This document shows, in pieces, positions 28,565-37,050 of a DNA stretch of 64,000 nt. The position numbers and the translations under genes are program-made. This stretch comes from an uncultured Alphaproteobacteria bacterium (GTDB taxonomy: Bacteria; Pseudomonadota; Alphaproteobacteria; HIMB59; GCA-002718135). The notes under the pieces were generated by a model, which was not told the DNA's origin, did not search any database, and saw only the letters and a list, made by a program, of their open reading frames with translations. The stretch's first letter is position 1. Every line of letters starts with the position of its first letter. The stretch is taken from assembly GCA_902615745.1 (NCBI GenBank), contig CACMQB010000001.1:90349-154348 (forward strand), given 5' to 3'.

Positions 28565-29392
28565 ATGAAAAAAGTTTCACAGCTTGAGGAATACTTATTT
28601 GATTTAAATGGATATTTAATAATTGAAAATGCTTTAAGTAAAAAAGAATTAAAAGATCTTAATAATATTCTAGATAAATTAAAAAGTTTAAAACATAAAG
28701 AATGGGCAGGCTATGTTCATGGACACAATTATGGTGGCAAGGAAGGTTTAAATCTTCAACAAATTTATGAAGCTGGAAAACCCTTTGAAAAATTAATTGA
28801 TCATCCCTCATGGATAAATCATATGCTTCATTTTGTTGGAGGAAAAGATACATTTGATCAACATCATGGACCATTATTTATCGATGAAAATTTTGCGAAT
28901 ATTAGAGGGCAGGGAGAAGCTATTGGAATTCATTCTGGTGCTCACGAAGGAACTCAAAGAGGTCATTATAGATTTGAAAATGGAAAATTTCACTGCGGAC
29001 AAATTAATATTTTGCTAGCTCTCAATGATATAGGCCCAGGTGATGGTGGTACAGTTATTATTCCTTCATCACATAAATCAAATTTACGTCATCCAGAGTT
29101 TGATAAACATGTTATGAAAAAGGGCAAAGTTACATCAGCTGATAATATGACAGCTTCAAAAGAAATTTATTTAAAAGCTGGAGACGGACTATTATTTGTA
29201 GATTCACTTTGTCATGGTTCTGCAAAAAGAACAAATAAAGGAGAAAGAAGAATTGTTGTTTACAGATATGGGCCTTCTTGGGGTTTTTTTAGACACCCTT
29301 ATCGACCTTCAAAAAAACTACTTTCAAATCTCACTGAATTTCAAAAAAAAATAGTAATGCCTCACGAGCAAGTGCTTTCACCAAATAACTAA
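28565..29392 (+). CDS. PhyH-family protein lacking an obvious HxD
   Basis: 275 residues of the phytanoyl-CoA dioxygenase superfamily, recognised from NDIGPGDGGTVIIPSSHKSN (155-174) and CHGSAKRTNKGERRIVVYR (217-234), giving distal His218 and candidate Arg229. The proximal metal site aligns with IHSGAHEG (His123), where the position of the usual Asp appears to be Gly125. The same HGG-like form occurs in a large environmental PhyH subfamily, and loss of the carboxylate is also a mark of Fe/2OG halogenases such as SyrB2. Without structure the carboxylate could come from elsewhere. Function unknown; it stands alone between fba and the next transporter. Confidence 0.75.
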   Translation: MKKVSQLEEYLFDLNGYLIIENALSKKELKDLNNILDKLKSLKHKEWAGYVHGHNYGGKEGLNLQQIYEAGKPFEKLIDHPSWINHMLHFVGGKDTFDQHHGPLFIDENFANIRGQGEAIGIHSGAHEGTQRGHYRFENGKFHCGQINILLALNDIGPGDGGTVIIPSSHKSNLRHPEFDKHVMKKGKVTSADNMTASKEIYLKAGDGLLFVDSLCHGSAKRTNKGERRIVVYRYGPSWGFFRHPYRPSKKLLSNLTEFQKKIVMPHEQVLSPNN

Positions 29393-29485
29393 AAAAACAA
29401 GATTATTTAATAGTTAAATACATTTTTTTTATCTTGATTTTTCGATCAATTTAACTTTTAAAAGATATATTAAAGGGAGGAATAG

Positions 29486-30739
29486 ATGAAATTAATTAAA
29501 TCCTTAATTTTGTCTCTTGCAGTTTTAGTTGGGTTTTCATCAACTTCAAATGCTAGAGATATTACACTTTCAATGTGGACGCATAACCAGCTCTATGTTG
29601 ATTATTTCAATACTTATCTTGAAGAAGTGCAAGCTGCATTTCCAGATGATAATATTACTTTTGATTTTCAAGTTACGCCTGATATGGCTACAAACAGTTT
29701 AACGGCGATTGCTTCAGGTTCTGAACATACTGATCTTTTAGGAATTGAGATAAGCGGTTTTGGTCTATTTATGGTTGATGATATTATTTCAGACAACTTT
29801 GTACCACTAACAGATATGTACGGTGACATGTCTCAATGGAATCCAGGAAAAGTAGCTGCTTGGACTCACACTAATGGTGAGATATATGGAATTGAAAGTG
29901 AAGGCTGTTATATGGTCTATTACTACAACCCAAGCATTCTTGAAAGTTATGGTAAATCAGTACCAAAAACTTGGGATGAGTTTATGGAAACTGGAAAAAT
30001 TTTAGCAAAAGATGGAATTTCAATGATGCTATCTGAGTTAAGATTTATTGGAATGTACCAACAAGCTGGTGGTAAATTCTTCAATGAAGATGGTGAATTT
30101 GAAATGGATGAAGATCTTTTCATGGAGGTTTTAAAATTCCAAGAAGAAGCTTTTGCATCCGGAGTAATTAATTATACTACTGACTATTGGGGTCAAACAC
30201 CTGGTGTTCTTTACAATTCAAAGCAAACTGTAGGAACTATGGCGCCTGACTGGTATAACAACTGTTGTTTACAACCTACAGTTAAGGATACACAATCTGG
30301 TGAGTGGAGAGTTGCTCCTCTTCCTACTTGGGGAGATGAAGGATATAAAACTTTTCACTGGGGTGGAACTGGTTTTGCCATTCATAAATCTTCAGAAGCT
30401 GTAGACGTTGCTAAAAAGTTACTTGAACTCGCTTACTTTTCATATGAAGGTCAAATTGCAAAATATGATTTCTTCGGAGGAATGCCTACTTTATTGGCTG
30501 CTCTTGAAGATCCAAGAATTGCAGATAAAAAATTTGATTTTTATGGAGGTCAAAAATTTGCAGAGCCATTTATTTCTGTAGCAGGGTCAAGTGCTGATGA
30601 CTATCAGCATGTTGGTCGAGCTATTATTGATAGTGTTTCTCGTGATTTGACAACATTATTAGCAAATGGTGAAATAACTGCTGAGGAAGCTCATGAAAGG
30701 TTCATTTCACAAGTTCAAGATGAACTTGACTTTTTATAG
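29486..30739 (+). CDS. Sugar ABC transporter binding protein, family 1
   Basis: 417 residues. A signal peptide ends near SNA|RDI (after Ala23). The mature protein has the family 1 (MalE/UgpB-like) pattern, including SMWTHNQ near the N-terminus, the Trp-rich central region and FHWGGTGFAIHKSSEAV. A strong GGGAGG (29475-29480) lies 5 bases before the ATG. The sugar is not identifiable. It feeds the fused permease encoded 61 bases downstream after a hairpin. Confidence 0.9.
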   Translation: MKLIKSLILSLAVLVGFSSTSNARDITLSMWTHNQLYVDYFNTYLEEVQAAFPDDNITFDFQVTPDMATNSLTAIASGSEHTDLLGIEISGFGLFMVDDIISDNFVPLTDMYGDMSQWNPGKVAAWTHTNGEIYGIESEGCYMVYYYNPSILESYGKSVPKTWDEFMETGKILAKDGISMMLSELRFIGMYQQAGGKFFNEDGEFEMDEDLFMEVLKFQEEAFASGVINYTTDYWGQTPGVLYNSKQTVGTMAPDWYNNCCLQPTVKDTQSGEWRVAPLPTWGDEGYKTFHWGGTGFAIHKSSEAVDVAKKLLELAYFSYEGQIAKYDFFGGMPTLLAALEDPRIADKKFDFYGGQKFAEPFISVAGSSADDYQHVGRAIIDSVSRDLTTLLANGEITAEEAHERFISQVQDELDFL

Positions 30740-30751
30740 ACGATAATTTTT

Positions 30752-30777
30752 AAAGCAGGGTTTTTACCCTGCTTTTT
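30752..30777 (+). terminator. Hairpin after binding-protein gene (partial terminator)
   Basis: A 10-bp perfect stem AAAGCAGGGT (30752-30761) with ACCCTGCTTT (30766-30775), loop TTTT and a short T tail. It lies 12 bases after the binding-protein stop. It can act as a bidirectional or leaky terminator that leaves the binding protein in excess of the permease. Confidence 0.82.
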
Positions 30778-30800
30778 AAAAATCAAATCAAAATAATAAT

Positions 30801-32627
30801 ATGTCAGTTGTGAGTAATAGTAGAAGATTTAGACCCGAAAAGGTTGCGCCGTATTTTTTTATATCGCCATTTTATATTATTTTTACAATTTTTTTTCTTT
30901 TACCTACCATAGCTTCTTTTATTTTAGCTTTTTACAAATGGAAAGGCGTAAAGGCTCCTAAACCTAGAGGGTGGGGAAACTTTGAATATTTATTTTTTAA
31001 AGACCAAAACTTTTGGGAAACTTTCCAGAATACAGTATTTTATTCTGCTGGCAGTGTATTTATTACTATTCCCCTTGCTCTTTTATTAGCTCTTGCTCTT
31101 AATAGTCATAGTTTAAAACTAAAACCTTTTTGGCGTTTAGTATTTTTCTCACCGATTGTTACTTCAGTTGTTGCAGCTGCATTAACTTTCAAGATGATAT
31201 TAAATAGTGAATTTGGATTACTTAATTATGTAATTGGTTTTATTGGAATTGAACCAATCAATTGGGTTGAGTCTTCAGCAACCTCAAAGTGGTCTGTCAT
31301 GATGTTAGTAATATGGAGATGGACTGGTTTAACCTGTATTTATTTTTTAGCTGGTTTGCAATTTATAGATAGAACTTTGTATGAAGCTGCAAAAATAGAT
31401 GGTGCAACGGCTTGGCATCAATTTTGGTATGTTACGCTTCCTCAACTAGCACCAGTAACACTATTTGTTTGTATAATTGTTTCTATTGGATCATTCCAAA
31501 TATTCGAGGATGTATTTGTTATGTATAGTGGAAACGATGTTCCAACTCATGCTAAATCAATGGTTGTTTACATGATGGAAAGAGGTTTCAATCAACTCAA
31601 ATTAGGGTTCGGTTCTTCTATTGGTGTATTTATGTTCGTCTGTATTTTAGCTATATCATTATTTCAATTTAGATCATTTGCATCCAATTTAGATCAGGAC
31701 GCTAAAAAAAGTTTTATTGAGAGAATTTTATCTCCTATTATAGATTTTATTGCTAATATTTTTCCAATAGAGTCTTCTAGTTCTAGTAAAAAATCTTTAT
31801 CTCCAAAAATTGGTAAATATTCATTAAATTTTATAATAACAATTATAGGTTTGATAACACTTATACCTTATGCTTTTATGCTTACGTCTTCAGTAAAATC
31901 AACAGCAGAAATAATGGCATGGCCTCCAATTATGTGGTCTAAAAGTCCTAATTGGGAAAATGTAACAAAATTATTTACTGAGTTTCCAGCAAGTTTATGG
32001 ATATTCAATTCCTTCTTTGTTGCTATTGCTGTAACTATTCTAACAATTTTTTTATGTACTTTAGCCGGGTATGCATTTGCAAAATATAACTTTAAAGGAA
32101 AAAACAGGCTTTTCATATTTATGGTAGCAACTGCAATGATACCTTTTCCAATTATAATGATTCCTCTTTATGTTTTAGTGGGTAGAATGGGAATGAATGA
32201 TACTTTATCGGGACTAATCATTCCTTTTGTTGCTCCTGCTATAGGAATTTTTATGATGAGACAATTCATAACGTCTGTTCCTGATGAATTAATTCAAGCA
32301 GCAAGATCAGATGGTGCTGGTGAGTTTAGAATTTTTTGGCAAATAGTTGTCCCTCTTGTTTGGCCTGGTATTGCTACTCTTGCAATAATAACATTTGTTA
32401 ATTCCTGGAATAGTTTCTTATGGCCTCTTATAATATTACGGGATGACCTTAATTACACTATCCCTCTCGGCATGACGGAAGTATTTGCGCTTAGTGTTGG
32501 ACAAGAGCCGCAGTATGGACAAGCTATGGCTTTTGCAACCCTAACAACAATTCCAATTATAGTTATTTTTTCTTTTGTTCAAAAATATTACATTGCAGGC
32601 TTATCAGCTGGAGCTGTTAAAGGTTAA
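30801..32627 (+). CDS. Fused sugar ABC permease (MalF-type plus MalG-type)
   Basis: 608 residues in which two normally separate membrane subunits form one chain. The N-terminal half (about 1-290) is MalF/UgpA-like, opening with PYFFISPFYIIFTIFFLLP and carrying the EAA loop YEAAKIDGATAWHQFWYVTLP (near 194). A linker with SSSSSKKS (about 295-345) precedes the MalG/UgpE-like half, whose EAA loop is IQAARSDGAGEFRIFWQIVVP (near 497), ending SAGAVKG as MalG-type proteins do. The sequence is uninterrupted, so this is a true fusion. No ATPase gene is present in this operon, so it probably borrows one, for example the 38816 product. Confidence 0.92.
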   Translation: MSVVSNSRRFRPEKVAPYFFISPFYIIFTIFFLLPTIASFILAFYKWKGVKAPKPRGWGNFEYLFFKDQNFWETFQNTVFYSAGSVFITIPLALLLALALNSHSLKLKPFWRLVFFSPIVTSVVAAALTFKMILNSEFGLLNYVIGFIGIEPINWVESSATSKWSVMMLVIWRWTGLTCIYFLAGLQFIDRTLYEAAKIDGATAWHQFWYVTLPQLAPVTLFVCIIVSIGSFQIFEDVFVMYSGNDVPTHAKSMVVYMMERGFNQLKLGFGSSIGVFMFVCILAISLFQFRSFASNLDQDAKKSFIERILSPIIDFIANIFPIESSSSSKKSLSPKIGKYSLNFIITIIGLITLIPYAFMLTSSVKSTAEIMAWPPIMWSKSPNWENVTKLFTEFPASLWIFNSFFVAIAVTILTIFLCTLAGYAFAKYNFKGKNRLFIFMVATAMIPFPIIMIPLYVLVGRMGMNDTLSGLIIPFVAPAIGIFMMRQFITSVPDELIQAARSDGAGEFRIFWQIVVPLVWPGIATLAIITFVNSWNSFLWPLIILRDDLNYTIPLGMTEVFALSVGQEPQYGQAMAFATLTTIPIIVIFSFVQKYYIAGLSAGAVKG

Positions 32628-32628
32628 T

Positions 32629-33672
32629 ATGGAAAAAATTAAATGGGGAATTATTGGACCAGGAAGTATAGCAAATAATTTTGCAGATGGACTTAAAGGC
32701 TCTTACTCTGGCCAACTCATAAGTATAGCAAGTAAAAATGATGATCGCCGAAAAAACTTTGGTGATAAATACGATATTCATCCTGATTTTAGATTTGATA
32801 ATTATGATGATATTATAAATTCAGAACATATCGATGCTATTTATATTTCCACACCACATACTTTACACGCTGAATGGACAATAAAAGCTGCAGGTAAAGG
32901 AAAACATGTTCTTTGTGAAAAACCAGGTGCTGTTAATTTAATCGAAGGTAAAAAAATTATAGAAGCAGTAAAAGAAGCTGGAGTATTCTATATGGAAGGC
33001 TTTATGTATCGTTGTCATCCTCAAATTCCAAAACTTTTAGAGGTAATAAAAAATAAAACGATAGGAGATATCACATCAATTGAAGCTTCTTTTGGTTTTG
33101 ATATGGGTAAAACTATACCAGATCACAGATTATTTAATAAAAATTTAGCAGGTGGAGGTATTCTTGATGTTGGTCTTTATCCTATTTCTTTTTCTAGATT
33201 AATTGCAGGTGTAGCAACTGGTGAAAAATTTTTAGAACCTAAATTTATAGATGCTGAAGCGAGAATAGGTGAAACAGGTGTTGATGAAGTTGCGCATGCA
33301 AATTTAGAATTTAAAAATGGTATTAAGGCTAAAGTTTCCACAGCAGTTATGGAAAGTATGAAAAATAATGCAGTTATTACTGGGTCGGAAGGTACAATTC
33401 AGTTGCCAGATCCATGGATGCCTGGAAGAGAAGGTGGGCCTTACCATGCTAAAATAATTATTAATAAAAATGGTAATGAAGATATTATAGACGTTAAAGG
33501 ACCAGAGCATTTGTTTTTCTTTGAAGGTGAACTTGCAAGTCAGTGTATTGCAAAAGAAAAAACACAACCACCTCATCCAGCAATGACTTGGGAAGATACG
33601 TTAGGAAATCTTCAAGCTCTTGATACATGGAGAGAGAAAGTAAATTATAAACTACCACAGGATGAAATATGA
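32629..33672 (+). CDS. Gfo/Idh/MocA-family sugar dehydrogenase
   Basis: 347 residues from the ATG at 32629, one base after the permease stop; an upstream in-frame codon lies inside the permease gene and is not needed. The N-terminal Rossmann fold has WGIIGPGSIANNFA, and the family EKP motif is in HVLCEKPGAVNL (near 97). A catalytic-domain segment GILDVGLYPISF contains the usual Asp-Val-Gly and following polar residues. Family members oxidise or reduce sugars, inositols and their derivatives with NAD(P). It likely acts on the sugar imported by the same operon, together with the aldo/keto reductase whose ATG overlaps its stop by 4 bases. Confidence 0.88.
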   Translation: MEKIKWGIIGPGSIANNFADGLKGSYSGQLISIASKNDDRRKNFGDKYDIHPDFRFDNYDDIINSEHIDAIYISTPHTLHAEWTIKAAGKGKHVLCEKPGAVNLIEGKKIIEAVKEAGVFYMEGFMYRCHPQIPKLLEVIKNKTIGDITSIEASFGFDMGKTIPDHRLFNKNLAGGGILDVGLYPISFSRLIAGVATGEKFLEPKFIDAEARIGETGVDEVAHANLEFKNGIKAKVSTAVMESMKNNAVITGSEGTIQLPDPWMPGREGGPYHAKIIINKNGNEDIIDVKGPEHLFFFEGELASQCIAKEKTQPPHPAMTWEDTLGNLQALDTWREKVNYKLPQDEI

Positions 33673-34628
33673 AATATGATAGAATAGAAGGAATAGATAA
33701 AGACATTTCAAAACTTGTAATGGGATGTGATAACCAAGATGATATCAACGAAGCTTCAAAGTTGTGGGATCATTGGATTGAAGTCGGTGGTAATATGTTT
33801 GATACCGCATTCATCTATGGTGGCGGTAATCACGAAAAAGTTTTAGGACAATGGTTAAAAAACAATAACAACAGAAAAGATATTTTAATACTTGGCAAAG
33901 GTGCTCATACGCCTGATTGCAATCCTGATGCTATTTCAAAACAATTAACAATCTCTCTTGAAAGAATGAATACTGATTATGTTGATATTTATATTATGCA
34001 CCGAGATAATACTAATTATCCTGTCGAAGAATTTATGGATGTTTTAAATCAAGAAAAAGAAAAAGGTAGAATAAAAATATTTGGTGGTTCTAATTGGACT
34101 ATTGAAAGATTTAGAGAAGGAAATGAATGGGCACAAAAAAATAATAAGCAAGAAATGTCTATTCTTAATAATAATTTAGCTCTTGCTAAAATGATTAATC
34201 CACTTTGGGATGGTTGCTTATCATCTAATGTAAATGAAACATTAGAGTATCTACATTCTACTCAAAAATCTCACATGTCATGGTCAAGTCAAGCAAGAGG
34301 TTATTTTTTAGATGATAAAATTACAAATGAAATAGAGAAAAAAATTACTGATGCGGAGTCATCTTGGAGAAAGCCTGGAGAAAATTCTAGTGGACCTATT
34401 AGCTGCTATGATAGTGAAGATAATAGAGAAAGAAAAAAAAGAGCTATGGAACTAGCTGAAAAAAAAGGATGTTCTGCTAATAATATTGCAGCTAGCTGGA
34501 CCATCAATCAATCTTTTCCATCATTTGCATTAATTGGACCACGAACAATTGATGAGCTTGACACAACACTACCTTGCTTAGATATAGAATTAACAAAAGA
34601 AGAAATTAATTGGTTAAATTTATCTTAA
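33669..34628 (+). CDS. Aldo/keto reductase
   Basis: 319 residues with the aldo/keto reductase catalytic tetrad at Asp45, Tyr50, Lys77 and His111 (DTAFIYG, LGKGAH, MHRDN) and the family barrel layout, including GRIKIFGGSNWTIERF and the C-terminal ALIGPRTIDELD NADP(H)-site segment. It reduces aldehydes or ketones, or oxidises sugars, using NADP(H). As last gene of module B and coupled to the Gfo/Idh/MocA gene by ATGA, the pair probably runs successive redox steps on one imported sugar. Its 3' end overlaps the LacI-family gene by 9 bases. Confidence 0.9.
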   Translation: MKYDRIEGIDKDISKLVMGCDNQDDINEASKLWDHWIEVGGNMFDTAFIYGGGNHEKVLGQWLKNNNNRKDILILGKGAHTPDCNPDAISKQLTISLERMNTDYVDIYIMHRDNTNYPVEEFMDVLNQEKEKGRIKIFGGSNWTIERFREGNEWAQKNNKQEMSILNNNLALAKMINPLWDGCLSSNVNETLEYLHSTQKSHMSWSSQARGYFLDDKITNEIEKKITDAESSWRKPGENSSGPISCYDSEDNRERKKRAMELAEKKGCSANNIAASWTINQSFPSFALIGPRTIDELDTTLPCLDIELTKEEINWLNLS

Positions 34629-35657
34629 TTTAGTTTTTTTAATTTTGTGACTTGTTCCTTCATTTAATATTGGCTCAATTAAAGTAGAAACTTTTTTTAT
34701 TGATATATCTTGTTCAAGGTCCTGTAAAATTTTTACAGATTGTTTTCCCATTTCCATTAAAGGGTGTGAAATATATGTAAGATTTTGAGAGCTTAAATAA
34801 CTATCCTGGTCATTAAATCCTACCACAGAAATATCTTTTCCAATTTCTAATTTCATATCCTGACATTTCAACAAACAGCCTGTAAAAAAACGAAGATGCG
34901 AACAAATTATAGCAGTAGGAGGTTTTTTTAAACTTAATAAATACTTTGTTATGGCTGATCCTGACTCAACAGTTTCGATTAAACTATCTTGATAATATTC
35001 ATTTGAATATTGTAGTTGTAAATTTTTTATTGAACTTTCATAGGCAGCTTTTCGTTGTGCGCCATAATTAAAACTGCGATGAACATTGATAAAAGCAATT
35101 CTTTTATGACCATTATTTGAAAGCTTATCCATTAACAATTCAATACTTTTCTTATTATCCAGATCAATCCAAGCATGCTCTGTTTGTTTGTTAGTTCTAC
35201 CCCAGGTCACAAATTTGATTCCTCTTTGGTTTAAGAAATTAACTCTTTCATCATTTTTTTTAATTTTATAAAAAATAAATTTATCTGCTTGACTTGTGCT
35301 AATGAGTTTTTTGAAATAATTCATTTCTTCATCTTCATTTAAGCAAAATTTTGTTATTAATTCAGTATTTGTATTTTTTATCCCAAGAGTAATTCCTGCA
35401 AGAAACTGTAAAACAACGTGATCTGGTGCGTCAGGATCTATGGATGATATAAAAGCAATTGTATCCGTTTTTTTGGAAGCTAATCTTTTGGCATTTAAGT
35501 CGGGAAAGTAGTTATATTTTTTAGCTGTTTTAAAAATTTTATCTTTTGTTTTCTGTGATATATTGTCATATCCATTCAGTGCTCTTGATACTGAACTCAC
35601 TGATAAACCTAATTTTTGAGATAAACCAACAATATTTATTTTCTTGTTTTTCTTCAT
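34620..35657 (-). CDS. LacI-family transcriptional regulator
   Basis: 345 residues. The N-terminal helix-turn-helix NIVGLSQKLGLSVSSVSRALNGYD is of the LacI family, with the hinge at FPDLNAKRLASKKT. The remaining part is a periplasmic-binding-protein-like effector domain (TIAFISSIDPD..., HKRIAFINVHRSF, SVVGFNDQDSYLSS). It most likely represses module C in the absence of a sugar. The gene is divergent from module C, and the palindrome at 35707-35722 lies between them, so autoregulation is also plausible. Effector unknown. Confidence 0.93.
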   Translation of the reverse strand: MKKNKKINIVGLSQKLGLSVSSVSRALNGYDNISQKTKDKIFKTAKKYNYFPDLNAKRLASKKTDTIAFISSIDPDAPDHVVLQFLAGITLGIKNTNTELITKFCLNEDEEMNYFKKLISTSQADKFIFYKIKKNDERVNFLNQRGIKFVTWGRTNKQTEHAWIDLDNKKSIELLMDKLSNNGHKRIAFINVHRSFNYGAQRKAAYESSIKNLQLQYSNEYYQDSLIETVESGSAITKYLLSLKKPPTAIICSHLRFFTGCLLKCQDMKLEIGKDISVVGFNDQDSYLSSQNLTYISHPLMEMGKQSVKILQDLEQDISIKKVSTLIEPILNEGTSHKIKKTKLR

Positions 35658-35700
35658 AAAACTTAAAATATATTAATTAAATTAAATAATACTATTTGGC

Positions 35701-35732
35701 TTGACAAGTAAAACGTTTTACTAAATTGTCAA
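35701..35732 (+). promoter_or_regulatory. LacI-type operator overlapping a -35 element
   Basis: A perfect 16-bp palindrome AGTAAAACGTTTTACT (35707-35722) has the central CG typical of LacI-family operators. It is flanked by TTGACAA (35701-35707) and its inverse TTGTCAA (35726-35732), whose axis is shifted by 2 bp, making an imperfect 32-bp inverted repeat. The first TTGACA is also a perfect -35 hexamer. The site lies between the divergent LacI-family gene and the module C binding protein, 27 bases before the ATG. I could not assign a good -10. Confidence 0.8.
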
Positions 35733-35758
35733 ATTATTTAAAAAAAGGGAGGAAAATA

Positions 35759-37003
35759 ATGAAAAAATTTTTTTCAATATTATTAACTATATTTGTACCC
35801 CTATCTTTTACTAACGCTTCCAAGGCAGCTGGCCACATGGAAGCTGAAGTTATTCACTGGTGGACTTCTGGTGGAGAGCAAGCTGCAATTTCAGAATTTG
35901 CTAAAGCTTGGGAAGAAATGGGTAATACTTGGATTGACACTGCAATTACTGGTGGTGATAATGCAAGAGGAACGACTGTAAACAGAATTATTGGTGGAAA
36001 TCCACCAACTGCAGCACAGTTCAACGTATCAAAACAATTTGTAGATTTAGTTGAGCAAGGCTTACTTCAATCACTTGAAGAAGTTGCATCTGCAGAAGGA
36101 TGGAGAGATTTTATTTACCCACCTGAATTAATTGAAACTTGTGAATTTGAGGGTGAATTTTATTGCGTACCTGTAAATATTCACAGCTGGCAATGGATGT
36201 GGATCAACAATGACGTTTACAAACAAGTTGGTTTACCAGTGCCTCAAACTTTTGAGGAATTTTTAGCTGGAGCTCCAAAAATTCAAGAAGCTGGAATAAT
36301 TCCATTGGCACTAGGCGGTCAGGGATGGCAAGAATCTGGTATGTTTGATGTTGTTGCGTCTTCAATAATGGGCTTTCCTCTAATGCAATCAATTTATAGA
36401 GATAAAGATCTAGATGCATTTAGAGATGGAAGATTTGAGTCAGTTCTAAATACTTACAGAGAATTAAATCAATTCACAGATGAAGGTTCTCCAGGAAGAT
36501 TATGGAATGATACTACAGCTATGGTTATCGAAGGAAAAGCTGCAATGCAAGTTATGGGAGACTGGGCAAGAGGTGAATTTGCTGTTGCTGGAAAAGAAGC
36601 AATGGTTGATTATTCTTGTGTAATTCCTGGTAAAGAAAAATATGTTGCTCTTGGTGGTGATGTATTTGTTTTTCCTAAAAACGATGATCCAAAAGTAAAA
36701 GATGCTCAGCTAGCAATGGCAAGTATGATGGTTAATCAAACTGTACAAGCTAAATTTAACAATGCTAAAGGATCTCTACCTATGAGACTTGACGTAGATA
36801 CTTCTGCAGCAGACGCTTGTATGCAAATGGGTTTAGATTTAATTCAAAATCCAGATGCAATTATGAGAGAAAGTGATGATTGGAATACTCCTGCATTCAC
36901 TGCAGCTTGGGGTGATATTATTTCTGAATTTAGAAATGATCCTAATTACACTGTTGCTCAAGTAATGGACGACTTAGAAGGCGTTTTAACAAGCGGACTT
37001 TAA
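35759..37003 (+). CDS. Sugar ABC transporter binding protein, family 1 (glucose/mannose-like)
   Basis: 414 residues from the ATG at 35759, chosen because GGGAGG (35747-35752) sits 6 bases upstream and a proper signal peptide (MKKFFSILLTIFVPLSFTNA...) begins there. An in-frame upstream start at 35726 would overlap the operator. Cleavage is likely around residues 23-24. The mature N-terminus EVIHWWTSGGEQAAISEFAKAW and the KYVALGGDVFVFPKN segment resemble glucose/mannose-binding proteins of the GtsA type. First gene of module C; a hairpin follows its stop. Confidence 0.9.
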   Translation: MKKFFSILLTIFVPLSFTNASKAAGHMEAEVIHWWTSGGEQAAISEFAKAWEEMGNTWIDTAITGGDNARGTTVNRIIGGNPPTAAQFNVSKQFVDLVEQGLLQSLEEVASAEGWRDFIYPPELIETCEFEGEFYCVPVNIHSWQWMWINNDVYKQVGLPVPQTFEEFLAGAPKIQEAGIIPLALGGQGWQESGMFDVVASSIMGFPLMQSIYRDKDLDAFRDGRFESVLNTYRELNQFTDEGSPGRLWNDTTAMVIEGKAAMQVMGDWARGEFAVAGKEAMVDYSCVIPGKEKYVALGGDVFVFPKNDDPKVKDAQLAMASMMVNQTVQAKFNNAKGSLPMRLDVDTSAADACMQMGLDLIQNPDAIMRESDDWNTPAFTAAWGDIISEFRNDPNYTVAQVMDDLEGVLTSGL

Positions 37004-37012
37004 ATATATACG

Positions 37013-37042
37013 AAATGGCAGGATTAATTTATCCTGCCATTT
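37013..37042 (+). terminator. Hairpin after binding-protein gene (partial terminator)
   Basis: A 12-bp perfect stem AAATGGCAGGAT (37013-37024) with ATCCTGCCATTT (37031-37042) and loop TAATTT. It begins 9 bases after the binding-protein stop and ends 8 before the permease ATG. This is the third example of the same arrangement in the window. Confidence 0.82.
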
Positions 37043-37050
37043 AATATTTT

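Noticed and set aside
29434-29449. TTGAT-N6-ATCAA inverted repeat before the module B binding protein as an operator
   Set aside because: Arms of only 5 bp, asymmetric centre, no repeat of it elsewhere that I saw; in such AT-rich DNA this is weak.
35726-35758. Upstream start for the module C binding protein
   Set aside because: It overlaps the operator's right arm, spoils the signal peptide and ignores the GGGAGG before 35759.
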